From an uncultured Fibrobacter sp. (GTDB lineage: Bacteria; Fibrobacterota; Fibrobacteria; Fibrobacterales; Fibrobacteraceae), in the NCBI RefSeq assembly GCF_947166265.1, contig NZ_CAMVDO010000008.1:79558-143557 (forward strand): a stretch of DNA of 64,000 nt, read 5' to 3'. Each line of letters opens with the position of its first letter. Position 1 is the stretch's first letter. The notes below the pieces were generated by a model. It had not been told where the DNA came from. It made no database searches and saw only the letters and a program-made list of their open reading frames with translations. The translations under genes were made by a program, and so were the position numbers. Below are positions 55,427 to 63,579 of the stretch, in pieces.

Positions 55427-55696
55427 ATGACAGACAAAGAACTTGCATTGGCCCTCGAAAGGGAATATGAGGAAACGGGTGATAATGCTGGCATCGCAAT
55501 GCCCCCGGCCCCATCAATGGCAGCAGCCATTGCCACAGTCAAGAAACGCAAAACCAAAGTCGGAACAAGTTTTGATCCGGGTGTTTTAGAGGCATTCAAG
55601 GCGAAGGCTGAACGCGTCGGAATTCCTTACCAGACGTTGCTCAATTCCGTGGTCAAGCGTTATACCGAAAGCAAGCTCGACATCGAGGTTGCGTAG
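55427..55696 (+). CDS. CopG/BrnA-like antitoxin
   Basis: This 89-residue protein has a flexible N-terminal part (toxin-binding in related systems) and a C-terminal ribbon-helix-helix-like segment: KVGTSFDPGVLEAFKAKAERVGIPYQTLLNSVVKRY. It matches BrnA/CopG-type antitoxins, which neutralise the toxin and bind the operator DNA. AGGAGG lies seven bases upstream of the ATG, a stronger site than the toxin's, so more antitoxin than toxin should be made. It is convergent with the GGGP synthase gene. Confidence 0.82.
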   Translation: MTDKELALALEREYEETGDNAGIAMPPAPSMAAAIATVKKRKTKVGTSFDPGVLEAFKAKAERVGIPYQTLLNSVVKRYTESKLDIEVA

Positions 55697-55732
55697 ATTC
55701 GACAACAACTGCAATAGAGTATAGTCGGACTT

Positions 55733-56488
55733 TTATCCCTTAACGTGAATCACGGAGGCGAATTCCTTGAGAAGTGCAGGATCGTCCACCTTTTCCCATA
55801 GGGTTCCGGTCACGATGATGTTTGCGCCAGCGGCCACACGGACTGCAGCCGTCTGCGGATCCTTGATGCCACCACCAGTGATAATCGTCATCTCGGTCGC
55901 CTTGCGGGTATAGGCAATGTGTTCCACCGGTACAGGTTCCTCGGCACCACTGCCCGCTTCTAGGTACACATAGCGCATGCCCATGAGTTCGGCGGCAATG
56001 GAGTTCACCATGCTGAGTTTCGGCTTGTTTGCGGGAACCGGCATCGTACCGCTGATATATTCCACCGTCGTGCGCTTGCCACTGTTGATCAGCTGATAGG
56101 CTGTCGGAATCGCTTCCATGTTCAAGGCTCGCACGAGTGCTCCACCGCGCACCTGTTCGTCGATCAGGTAGTTCGGGTTACGGCCACTCACGAGCGTCAT
56201 GAAAAGCATCGCGTCAAAGCCGGGCACCACCTGCGAGGCTCCACCCGGGAAAAGTACAACAGGCAGGTCCACATTCGCCTTGAGCGCCGCCACCTGCTTC
56301 GGAAGCGTAAAGTTACCCAGGAAAGACCCGCCCACCAACAAGAGGTCGGCACCGTTTTCGGCAGCCATCGCGCCAGCCTTCACAAAGGCGACTTCGTCCG
56401 AGGTATCCGGATCCAGTAGCACTGCAAAAAGTGCCCCACGTTTCTCGATTTCTGCATTCAGACGGAGTTCTGTCTTCCCAGGTTTCAT
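55733..56488 (-). CDS. Geranylgeranylglyceryl phosphate synthase family protein
   Basis: This 251-residue TIM-barrel protein belongs to the GGGPS/PcrB family. Members transfer a polyprenyl group from its diphosphate to sn-glycerol-1-phosphate (archaea; group II enzymes also in Bacteroidota) or use heptaprenyl diphosphate (PcrB). Visible motifs: FAVLLDPDTSD (about 21-31), LLLVGGSFLG (about 49-58), LPVVLFPGGASQV, the YLEAGSGAEEPVP strand that binds prenyl and glycerol phosphate, and IITGGGIKDP with GANIIVTGTLWE for the phosphate. All look complete. Ether lipids with a G1P backbone in this organism are an inference. It is a single gene, convergent with the antitoxin. Confidence 0.87.
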   Translation of the reverse strand: MKPGKTELRLNAEIEKRGALFAVLLDPDTSDEVAFVKAGAMAAENGADLLLVGGSFLGNFTLPKQVAALKANVDLPVVLFPGGASQVVPGFDAMLFMTLVSGRNPNYLIDEQVRGGALVRALNMEAIPTAYQLINSGKRTTVEYISGTMPVPANKPKLSMVNSIAAELMGMRYVYLEAGSGAEEPVPVEHIAYTRKATEMTIITGGGIKDPQTAAVRVAAGANIIVTGTLWEKVDDPALLKEFASVIHVKG

Positions 56489-56788
56489 AAAATATCCTTT
56501 CTACCACAAGGGTAACCTCTTAGAAAGATAATAAAAAAGACGAAAAACCGAAGCCCACAAGCCTTTTCTTTGCCCCCATTTGAGGCATTTTCGTTCACCC
56601 CACGTTCACAAATCCGCCTTCCAACGCAATTCACCTGCTTTTCCACCCTTTACTTCGGTTAAACTCAGTGCAGGCACAGGCTTAGGCCTCAGAGACCTCT
56701 CGCCACATTCTGCCCTGGATTCCGTCGCTGCGCTCCAGGATGACATTCGGCATTTTTCATTTTTCTTACCGTCTACTATATTTACGTC
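56489..56788. other. Divergent gap between GGGP synthase and GSCFA genes
   Basis: About 300 bases. It contains promoters for both genes. Near 56718-56755 the degenerate repeat GTCGCTGCGCTCCAGGATGA then CATTC occurs. A run of short AC/TTC-rich blocks gives no stable stem I can confirm. No gene is seen. Confidence 0.5.
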
Positions 56789-57829
56789 ATGAATCTTTTC
56801 ACGAAAATCGACATTCCTATATCCGACTGGCAAATCGACTACAAAAGCCACCTGGCGTTTTTCGGATCGTGTTTCGCAGACAATATCTCAGCACAGTTTG
56901 CAGAACGGAAGTTCAACGTTCTTGCAAACCCGTTCGGCACGGTATATAATCCGATTTCTTTGGAGAGCCAAGTCAAAGCGATTGCCGATGGGAAAGTTTT
57001 CGGAGAAGACGATGTTTTTCAAGACACGCGATGCGACGGGCTTTGGCACTGCTGGGATGCGCACAGTTCGCTTTCGGCAAGCACCCGCGAAGAATGCATC
57101 GCCAAGCTGAACGCCGCCGCGAAGCAGGCCCGGGAATTCTTGCAAAAGGCGGACACCGTCTTCATCACGCTCGGCTCCGCATTCGTCTACTATTTAAAGG
57201 ACAGCGGCAAGCCCGTATCGAATTGTCACAGGCAAGACCCGAATCTGTTCACGCGCCGGCTGATTTCGGTCGAAGAAGTCGCCTGCGCCATCCGCGAAAT
57301 CGTCGAGAACTTGCGTAAAATCGCCGCGACCGCAGAAAACAGCAACGGCCGCGAACCCCGCATCGTGTTCACCGTGTCGCCAATCAGGCACAAGGGCGAC
57401 GGAGCACACGGCAACAACCTTTCCAAGGCAACAGTATTACTCGGCATAGAAAGAGCTATCGAAGAGATTGCCGCGTCGCCGTTGGCTCCTCGCAATGACA
57501 TCGCTGAATATTTCCCTAGCTACGAAATCGTGATGGATGAGTTGCGCGACTACCGCTTTTACGCCGACGACATGGTTCATTTGTCTAAAACCGCCGAAGA
57601 CTACATCTTTGAGCGCATGGTAGACACCTACTGCGACGAAAAGACCCGCGCAGACATCGCCCGCGTGGAAAAATTCCTGAAAATGGCGAGTCACCACATT
57701 AAAGACGAAAGCTCTCCCGCCACCGCAGAATTCCAGAAAAAGCTCGCCGCGCAGGCGGCAGAACTTGAAAAGCAAATTCCCGGACTTGACCTAGCGCAAG
57801 AAAAAGACAACCGCAAAAAACTCTGCTAA
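56789..57829 (+). CDS. GSCFA-domain protein
   Basis: This 346-residue protein carries the family motif GSCFADNISAQF (about 27-38), followed by NPFGTVYNPISL and a conserved middle VFITLGSAFVYYL. VFTVSPIRHKGDG and a late YRFYADDMVHLS supply the D and H expected of a SGNH/GDSL-type hydrolase, with the serine of GSCFA as nucleophile. The family is common in Bacteroidota, and its substrate is unknown. The C-terminal 80 residues form a basic and acidic helix. There is no signal peptide, so it is cytoplasmic. Its stop overlaps the metI stop (CTAA) on the opposite strand. Confidence 0.88.
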   Translation: MNLFTKIDIPISDWQIDYKSHLAFFGSCFADNISAQFAERKFNVLANPFGTVYNPISLESQVKAIADGKVFGEDDVFQDTRCDGLWHCWDAHSSLSASTREECIAKLNAAAKQAREFLQKADTVFITLGSAFVYYLKDSGKPVSNCHRQDPNLFTRRLISVEEVACAIREIVENLRKIAATAENSNGREPRIVFTVSPIRHKGDGAHGNNLSKATVLLGIERAIEEIAASPLAPRNDIAEYFPSYEIVMDELRDYRFYADDMVHLSKTAEDYIFERMVDTYCDEKTRADIARVEKFLKMASHHIKDESSPATAEFQKKLAAQAAELEKQIPGLDLAQEKDNRKKLC

Positions 57830-58509
57830 GAACGCTTCGACCGGCTAAAACTGCCTAGCGGGTATTTTGCCACCAGGGCCGCGGCTTTATTGCCAAGGAA
57901 CTGGATGACCTCTACCATAACGATGATGATTATAACCGATTCAATCATCACATCGGTGCGGAATCGCTGGTAGCCGTAGCGAATGGCTAGGTCGCCAAGG
58001 CCTCCCCCGCCAATAGCGCCCGCCATCGCAGAATAGCCAATCAGCGTAATAATCGTCAATGTAACGCCCGAAATAATCGACGGAAGCGCCTCGGGAATCA
58101 TCACCTTCCGCACAACCTGCCGCTTGGAAGCGCCCATAGCAACCGCCGCCTGAATGACGCCCTTGTCCACCTCGTTCAACGCAGTCTCGGTCAGACGCGC
58201 AATAAAGGGAGCCGCCGCAACAGAAAGCGGAATAATCGTCGCCTCCGTCCCAATCGCCGTTCCCAGCACCACGCGCGAAAGCGGGAACATCACAATCATC
58301 AAAATCACGAAGGGGAAAGAACGCAGCGTGTTCACGATACGGCTAATCAGCTGGTACGGAACAATCTTGGGAGCGATTCCCCGTGGAGAAGTCACGAACA
58401 GGAAAATGCCCAACGGGAACCCGAGAAGTACTGCAAACAAAGTCGAAAAGAAAACCATGACTATGGTTTCCCAAGTAGACTGCAACACCAGTTCCGTTAT
58501 CGGACTCAT
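57826..58509 (-). CDS. metI: D-/L-methionine ABC transporter permease MetI
   Basis: This 227-residue inner-membrane protein has five to six helices and the MetI pattern (TWETIVMVFFSTLFAVLLGFPLG, SFPFVILMIVMFPLSR, VIQAAVAMGASKRQVVRKVMIPEALPSI with the coupling EAA loop, and YSAMAGAIGGGGLGDLAIRYGY). Length is normal. It overlaps metN by four bases (ATGA) and is the last gene of metQNI; its stop overlaps the GSCFA stop on the other strand. Confidence 0.96.
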   Translation of the reverse strand: MSPITELVLQSTWETIVMVFFSTLFAVLLGFPLGIFLFVTSPRGIAPKIVPYQLISRIVNTLRSFPFVILMIVMFPLSRVVLGTAIGTEATIIPLSVAAAPFIARLTETALNEVDKGVIQAAVAMGASKRQVVRKVMIPEALPSIISGVTLTIITLIGYSAMAGAIGGGGLGDLAIRYGYQRFRTDVMIESVIIIIVMVEVIQFLGNKAAALVAKYPLGSFSRSKRS

Positions 58510-59315
58510 CTTTTACTCACCTCGTAACCGTTGTCCTGCAAATAGGCGATTGCCGACTCGACAGAAATTTCGTTGCGACGAATATTCGAAAGGAACTCGC
58601 GGGTAATTTCGTGCTTGGGCGAACGGAATACATCCGACACCGCGCCTGTCTCTACCACACAGCCCTTGTCGATGACCGCCACATATTGGCAAGCATCGCG
58701 CACCACTTCCATCTGGTGCGTAATCATCACCACTGTGAGATTCATTCCTGCGTGGATTTTCTTAATCAAGTCCAGAATTTCGTGAGTCGTCTGCGGGTCG
58801 AGCGCACTCGTCGCTTCGTCGCAAAAAAGAATGTTCGGCCGCGGTGCCAAGGCACGAGCAATCGCCACGCGCTGTTTTTGACCGCCCGAAAGTGTTGTAA
58901 TCGGCGACTTCTCGCGGTCTTCAAGGCCCACAAGCGCAAGCATCTCTTTGACGCGAGCGTCGATATCGCGGCGGTTCCAACCTGCAAGTTCCAGCGGGAA
59001 CGCCACATTCTTGCCCGCCGTACGCGAACTGAACAGGTTGAAGTTCTGGAAAATCATCCCGATTTCGAGCCTGCGGCGATTCAGTTCCTTTTTAGGCAAA
59101 TGGTCTACGCGGACACCGTCGTAATAGACCTCGCCCTGGTCGGGAGTTTCTAGCAAACTCGCAAGCCGCAATAGCGAAGACTTGCCCGCCCCGCTCTTGC
59201 CGATAATGCCGATAATCGCATTATCAGGAAAGTCAAGGGAAATATCCTTGACTGCCGTGACGCTTGCGCGTTTTGTCGTATATGTCTTATTCAGATGTTC
59301 GAGCTTAAGCTGCAT
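58506..59315 (-). CDS. metN: Methionine ABC transporter ATP-binding protein MetN, without the C-terminal regulatory domain
   Basis: This 269-residue ATPase drives methionine uptake. Walker A GKSGAGKSS (about 39-47), Q-loop MIFQNFNLF, signature LSGGQKQRV, Walker B NILFCDEATSALD and H-loop ITHQM are all intact. The usual MetN is about 340 residues and ends in a ferredoxin-like NIL domain that binds methionine and slows transport. Here the sequence stops after REFLSNIRRNEISVESAIAYL and a short tail, so the NIL domain is missing. That would remove feedback inhibition, or the regulator may be absent in this lineage. There is no frameshift at the 3' end, which overlaps the metI start by four bases. 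Confidence 0.95.
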   Translation of the reverse strand: MQLKLEHLNKTYTTKRASVTAVKDISLDFPDNAIIGIIGKSGAGKSSLLRLASLLETPDQGEVYYDGVRVDHLPKKELNRRRLEIGMIFQNFNLFSSRTAGKNVAFPLELAGWNRRDIDARVKEMLALVGLEDREKSPITTLSGGQKQRVAIARALAPRPNILFCDEATSALDPQTTHEILDLIKKIHAGMNLTVVMITHQMEVVRDACQYVAVIDKGCVVETGAVSDVFRSPKHEITREFLSNIRRNEISVESAIAYLQDNGYEVSKR

Positions 59316-59323
59316 CGCGCAAC

Positions 59324-60127
59324 CTAAAAAACGGGAACCACTTCGCCCTTGGGGTACTTGCCCTTGATCCAGTTCTTGACCTTTTCGCTCTTGAGCGCAT
59401 TCACCAAGGCCTGAATCTTTGCGGACTTTTCGTTACCCGCCTTGACGGCAACCACATTCACATAAGGCGAACTCGCATTTTCGACAAACAAGCCGTGAGT
59501 CGAAGCGTTAAGCCCCGCCGGAATCGCGTAATTGCCGTTGATGGCCGCCGCATCGACATCCTGCAAAATGCGCGGGAGCGAAGCAGCCTCCAGTTCCTTG
59601 AACTTCAGCTTTTTCGGGTTATCGACAATGTCGATGGGAGTCGCCGTGATACCCGCCTTGGGGTCAAGCTTGATAAGTCCCGCAGACTGCAGCAAAAGCA
59701 AGGCGCGGCCTTCGTTGGTGGGGTCGTTCGGAATCGCAATCGTGCCACCCTTCTTCAGATCCTTAAGAGACTTCACCTTCTTTTTGGAATTCTTCGACGG
59801 ATAAAGCGCGAAAGGTTCCACATGGATACCGCCCGCATTCACAAGGTGCGTCCCCTTTTCCTTATTGAAACTTTCGAGATAAGGCAAGTGCTGGAAATAA
59901 TTCGCGTCCAGTTCGCCCGATTCCAAAGCCTCATTCGGTGTAACGTAGTCGGTAAACTCAACCACCTTGAGTTCGTATCCCGCCTTGGCGAGGTCCTCTT
60001 TTACCAGGTTCAAGATAGAAGCATGCGGCTCCGGGGTTGCACCGACCTTGATGACTTCGGCAGAAAACGCGGCAGCGGCAGCAATCGCCACAGACAAAAT
60101 AACCTTGCTGATTTTTACAATATTCAT
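59324..60127 (-). CDS. metQ: Methionine-binding protein MetQ (NlpA family), no lipobox cysteine
   Basis: This 267-residue substrate-binding protein captures methionine. A signal peptide is present (MNIVKISKVILSVAIAAAAAFSAE) and the mature protein has the NlpA pattern: IKVGATPEPHASILNLVKEDL, DYVTPNEALESGELDANYFQHLPYL, TIAIPNDPTNEGRALLLLQ and PRILQDVDAAAINGNYAIPAGL. No cysteine follows the signal peptide, so it is not a lipoprotein and is likely periplasmic. AGGAGAG lies upstream of the ATG. It is the first gene of metQNI, eight bases from metN. I see no SAM riboswitch in the 113-base leader. Confidence 0.94.
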   Translation of the reverse strand: MNIVKISKVILSVAIAAAAAFSAEVIKVGATPEPHASILNLVKEDLAKAGYELKVVEFTDYVTPNEALESGELDANYFQHLPYLESFNKEKGTHLVNAGGIHVEPFALYPSKNSKKKVKSLKDLKKGGTIAIPNDPTNEGRALLLLQSAGLIKLDPKAGITATPIDIVDNPKKLKFKELEAASLPRILQDVDAAAINGNYAIPAGLNASTHGLFVENASSPYVNVVAVKAGNEKSAKIQALVNALKSEKVKNWIKGKYPKGEVVPVF

Positions 60128-60241
60128 TTTACTCTCCTATTTTTTGCACGCGAAAGATAGGATTGGCAAGAGTTATCAGCAAGATATATTTAACTATAGC
60201 GCTTTATAGGGTTTTTCTATATATATTTTGTGCAAAAAGCT

Positions 60242-60691
60242 TTACGCTTGTTTCCAATGCTTTAGTTGCGAGAGGTGTTTGTCGAAAAAGGCACGGCGTT
60301 CTGCGTCGGAAGTATTGTCGGGATTGGGCATGTGCGAAAGCAGAAAATCGAGGAGGACCGACTTGTCGTTGTAAACAAACTTACCGTCGGTATAGCACCA
60401 CTTGCAATAATCTTCGTTGAATTCGCCGCTGGGTTCACGGCTGATCATGGAATCTTCGCTGAGAGGCATTCCGCAGCATTGGCAGAAGAGTTGGCGCGGA
60501 GCGCCGAGCAACGTGTTGATGGACTCGTCGAATTCACGGGAGATGACTTTGAGCATTTCGGTATTCGGCTGGGTTTCGCCAGTTTCCCAGCGGCTCACAG
60601 CCTGGCGCGTTACATGCAAGCGTTCTGCCATCTGGTCCTGGGTCAGGTTTTGATTCGAGCGCAACTTAAGCAAAACTTCTCGTACTTCCAT
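60242..60691 (-). CDS. XRE-family HTH regulator with C-terminal zinc ribbon
   Basis: AAGGAGA five bases before the ATG at 60691 decides the start; the product is 149 residues. The HTH domain (about 1-62) has LTQDQMAERLHVTRQAVSRW and the GETQPNTEMLKVI turn. The zinc-ribbon domain (about 68-115, the type called putative zinc ribbon) has C70, C73, C96 and C99, with an extra C72. A helical tail follows (SVLLDFLLSHMPNPDNTSDA). Such HTH/zinc-ribbon proteins are common in Firmicutes and gut bacteria, with unknown targets. It lies 114 bases upstream of metQ in the same direction; control of metQNI is possible but unproved. Confidence 0.87.
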   Translation of the reverse strand: MEVREVLLKLRSNQNLTQDQMAERLHVTRQAVSRWETGETQPNTEMLKVISREFDESINTLLGAPRQLFCQCCGMPLSEDSMISREPSGEFNEDYCKWCYTDGKFVYNDKSVLLDFLLSHMPNPDNTSDAERRAFFDKHLSQLKHWKQA

Positions 60692-60847
60692 AATATTCTC
60701 CTTTTGCAAATAAAATATTTTTAATCGTTTATCATTTCTTTTGACGAGTATAATATAGAACCAAGCTATAGCAAAAACAAGCAACAGGCTGTTGCTTTTT
60801 TACGAGAGGCGCGCAACCGAGAAGCGCGCGGCCCCCGGTCCACAAAC

Positions 60848-60871
60848 AAAAAAGGCGACCCTAAGGCCGCC
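60848..60871 (-). terminator. Intrinsic terminator after alaS
   Basis: On the minus strand GGCGGCC pairs with GGTCGCC (one G-U pair) around TTAG, followed by six T. On the plus strand the G-U becomes an A-C mismatch, so it works better for alaS. Confidence 0.85.
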
Positions 60872-60886
60872 TGAAAATTTTGAGAT

Positions 60887-60903
60887 TCTTTCGTCTCTCG
60901 TCT
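60887..60903. repeat. 17-base sequence repeated in inverted orientation beyond alaS
   Basis: TCTTTCGTCTCTCGTCT here is the exact reverse complement of the sequence at 63799-63815, on the other side of alaS. Both lie outside coding sequence. The motif is of low complexity (GACGAGA and GACGAAA units). Confidence 0.7.
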
Positions 60904-60933
60904 GTAGCCGCAACGCGGCGTTCTTTCGTCTAA

Positions 60934-63579
60934 CTAAGCACCCAGCTTGGCCCTAATCCAATTGTTGGCGTTGGCGATAGCACCGGCAATCTTGTCGACT
61001 TCCTTGGTACCGGCCTGAGCGCGGTCGGGGCGTCCACCGCCACGACCACCGCAAGCAGCGGCAAGGTCCTTTACCATGTCACCGGCCTTGATGCCCTTGG
61101 CCTGAACGTTCTTGCCCACCATCACGGCGATGCTACCGGCACCGTTCACCTTGTTGGCAATCACGGCGACGCTGTCAACGTCAAGTTTGTTCTGAACACC
61201 ATCGAGCAAGTCCTTGTACTTGTCTTCGGGCATGTTTAGGTCGCGGACAATCAGGTTCACGCCCATCACGTTGATGCCACCATTCAAGATTTCGGCAGCG
61301 GCAAGCGTTGCGAGTTCAAGCTTCACAGACTGCAAGCTCTTTTCCAGGTTCTGCGTCTTGGCGAAGGTCTGCTGAATGCGGTCAAGAACTTCGGCGTCCT
61401 TGCAGCGGAGCTGTTCGCGGAGAGCCGTGAGAATCTGCGTACCGGCGCGGAGCAGCGAGAGTGCGCCACGGCCAGAGACGGCTTCGATACGGCGTACGCC
61501 AGCGCTCACGCTGGATTCGCTAATAATCTTCACGAGGCCGATGTTACCGGTGTTCTGCACATGCAAGCCACCGCAGAGTTCCTTGGAGAATTCTTCGTTG
61601 CAGGCGCCCATCTTCACCACACGGACTTCATCGCCATACTTTTCGCCGAACAGAGCCATAGCACCGCTAGCCTTAGCTTCATCAACGCCCATCACCTGGG
61701 TGTTGACCGGCAGACATTCCATCACCTTCGCGTTCACGATGTCTTCGACCTTCTGGATTTCTTCGGCAGTCATGGCGTTGAAGTGGCTGAAGTCGAAGCG
61801 GAGGAGTTCGTTGGAAACAAAGCTACCCTGCTGCTGCACGTGAGTGCCGAGCACCTGACGCAGCGCAGCCTGCAGCAAGTGGGTGGCGGAGTGGTTCTTG
61901 CGGATGTCGTTACGGCGGTCGTTGTCGACAGTCGCCATGAACACGGCGCCCATCGTCTCTTCGTTGGCCGTACCCTTCTTCACCTTACCGCGGCAGAGGG
62001 CGGTATCGTTCACCTTCACGGTGTCGAATACGTCAATTTCCAAATCAGCAGAAACGAGCGTTCCCTTGTCGCCGACCTGGCCACCCATTTCGGCATAGAA
62101 CGGAGAGGTTTCGAGCACGATGGAGAGGACACCCTTGTCTTCACGCCAGCGGACAACCTTCGTTTCGCAAGCGGAAAGTTCATAGCCCACGAACTTGGTG
62201 CTTTCTTCGCTGTACTGCGTCCAGCCTTCGGTACCCATCGTGTTGATGCCCTGCTTCATGTTGGCGCGGGCGCGGGCCTTCTGTTCTTCCATGCACTTTT
62301 CGTAGCCTTCTTCATCAATCAGGAGGCCCTTTTCTTCGGCGAGAATGCCAGTGAGGTCCGGCGGGAATCCATAAGTATCATACAGCAGGAACACCTTGTC
62401 GCCCGGAATCTTGTCGCCCTTCTTGAGTTCGGCAGAGATAGCGGCGAAGCGTTCGAGACCAGCGTCGAGCGTACGGATAAAGCTTTCTTCTTCGCTCTTG
62501 ATGACGCTTGCCACGAATTCCTTGCGTTCGCGGATTTCCGGGAAGGCATCGCCCATCGTGTCGGCGAGAACCTGCACGAGCTGGCAAATGAACGGCTTCT
62601 TCTGGCCGAGCAGGCGGGCAAAGCGGCTTGCGCGGCGGAGAATGCGGCGGAGCACGTAGCCACGGCCTTCGTTAGACGGGAGTGCGCCGTCGGCAATGGC
62701 GAAAGAAATAGCGCGGATGTGGTCGGCAATCACGCGGTGCGGAGTGCCAGCTTCGCCATCGTTGTACGGAACGCCGGAGAGTTCAGCAATCTTAGCGATA
62801 ATCGGGGTGAACACGTCGGTATCGTAGTTGCTGGTCTTGCCCTGGAGAATAGCGCAGATACGTTCGAAACCCATACCGGTATCGACGTTCTTGGCCTTCA
62901 GCGGAATCAGGGAGCCATCGCTCACGCGTTCGTACTGCATGAACACGTTATTCCAAATTTCAATGTAACGGTCGTTTTCGCCGTTCACGCCCTTGATCGG
63001 GTCCTTGAACGTTTCGGCCTGCGTAGCGAGGTCGCCGCGGTCGTAGTGGATTTCGGAGCAGGGGCCGCACGGACCGGTGTCGCCCATTTCCCAGAAGTTG
63101 GAGTGAGCGTCAAAGCGCATGATGCGGTCATCCGGGAGGCCGGACACGTCCTTCCAAATCTGCCAGGCTTCGTCGTCGTCCTGGTACACGGTCGCGAACA
63201 GGCGTTCCTTCGGGAGCTTCCACACTTCGGTCAAAAGTTCCCATGCCCAGGCGATGGCTTCTTTCTTGTAGTAGTCGCCGAAGCTCCAGTTGCCGAGCAT
63301 TTCGAAGAAGGTGTGGTGGTAGTTGTCGCGGCCCACCACGTCGAGGTCGTTGTGCTTACCGGACACGCGGAGGCACTTCTGGCTGTTGCATGCGCGCTTC
63401 CAGCCCTTCGGATTGTCGCCCAGGAAAATGGCCTTGAACTGGTTCATGCCCGCGTTCGTGAACATGAGCGTCGGGTCGTCATGCGGAACCACCGGCGAAG
63501 AACGCACAAAGAGGTGGCCCTTGGATTCAAAGAACTTGATAAAAGATTCGCGCACCTGCGCAGAAGTCATAGTAGGCAT
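60934..63579 (-). CDS. alaS: Alanyl-tRNA synthetase
   Basis: This protein charges tRNA(Ala) with alanine. The ATG at 63579 is preferred (AGGGA upstream) over 63657, since the family begins at TSAQVRESFIKFFESKGH; the product has 881 residues, close to 876 in E. coli. Class II catalytic motifs are present (SSPVVPHDDPTLMFTNAGMNQFK, RDNYHHTFFEMLGNWSFGDYYK). The editing domain keeps HSATH and CGGLHV for zinc. The C-Ala domain ends GGRGGGRPDRAQAG. It appears complete and functional. A possible regulatory feature is the 420-base gap upstream, which contains hairpins and a REP-like element; no T-box leader is seen. Confidence 0.97.
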   Translation of the reverse strand: MPTMTSAQVRESFIKFFESKGHLFVRSSPVVPHDDPTLMFTNAGMNQFKAIFLGDNPKGWKRACNSQKCLRVSGKHNDLDVVGRDNYHHTFFEMLGNWSFGDYYKKEAIAWAWELLTEVWKLPKERLFATVYQDDDEAWQIWKDVSGLPDDRIMRFDAHSNFWEMGDTGPCGPCSEIHYDRGDLATQAETFKDPIKGVNGENDRYIEIWNNVFMQYERVSDGSLIPLKAKNVDTGMGFERICAILQGKTSNYDTDVFTPIIAKIAELSGVPYNDGEAGTPHRVIADHIRAISFAIADGALPSNEGRGYVLRRILRRASRFARLLGQKKPFICQLVQVLADTMGDAFPEIRERKEFVASVIKSEEESFIRTLDAGLERFAAISAELKKGDKIPGDKVFLLYDTYGFPPDLTGILAEEKGLLIDEEGYEKCMEEQKARARANMKQGINTMGTEGWTQYSEESTKFVGYELSACETKVVRWREDKGVLSIVLETSPFYAEMGGQVGDKGTLVSADLEIDVFDTVKVNDTALCRGKVKKGTANEETMGAVFMATVDNDRRNDIRKNHSATHLLQAALRQVLGTHVQQQGSFVSNELLRFDFSHFNAMTAEEIQKVEDIVNAKVMECLPVNTQVMGVDEAKASGAMALFGEKYGDEVRVVKMGACNEEFSKELCGGLHVQNTGNIGLVKIISESSVSAGVRRIEAVSGRGALSLLRAGTQILTALREQLRCKDAEVLDRIQQTFAKTQNLEKSLQSVKLELATLAAAEILNGGINVMGVNLIVRDLNMPEDKYKDLLDGVQNKLDVDSVAVIANKVNGAGSIAVMVGKNVQAKGIKAGDMVKDLAAACGGRGGGRPDRAQAGTKEVDKIAGAIANANNWIRAKLGA

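Noticed and set aside
55196..55696. Classical brnTA
   Set aside because: The toxin is closer to DUF4258 than to BrnT, which has a different start (WDPKKAxxNxxKHG); only the antitoxin and the gene order are BrnA-like, so no gene symbols were given.
60128..60241. A SAM riboswitch upstream of metQ
   Set aside because: The 113-base leader has no SAM-I, SAM-II or SAM/SAH core that I can recognise and no terminator stem.
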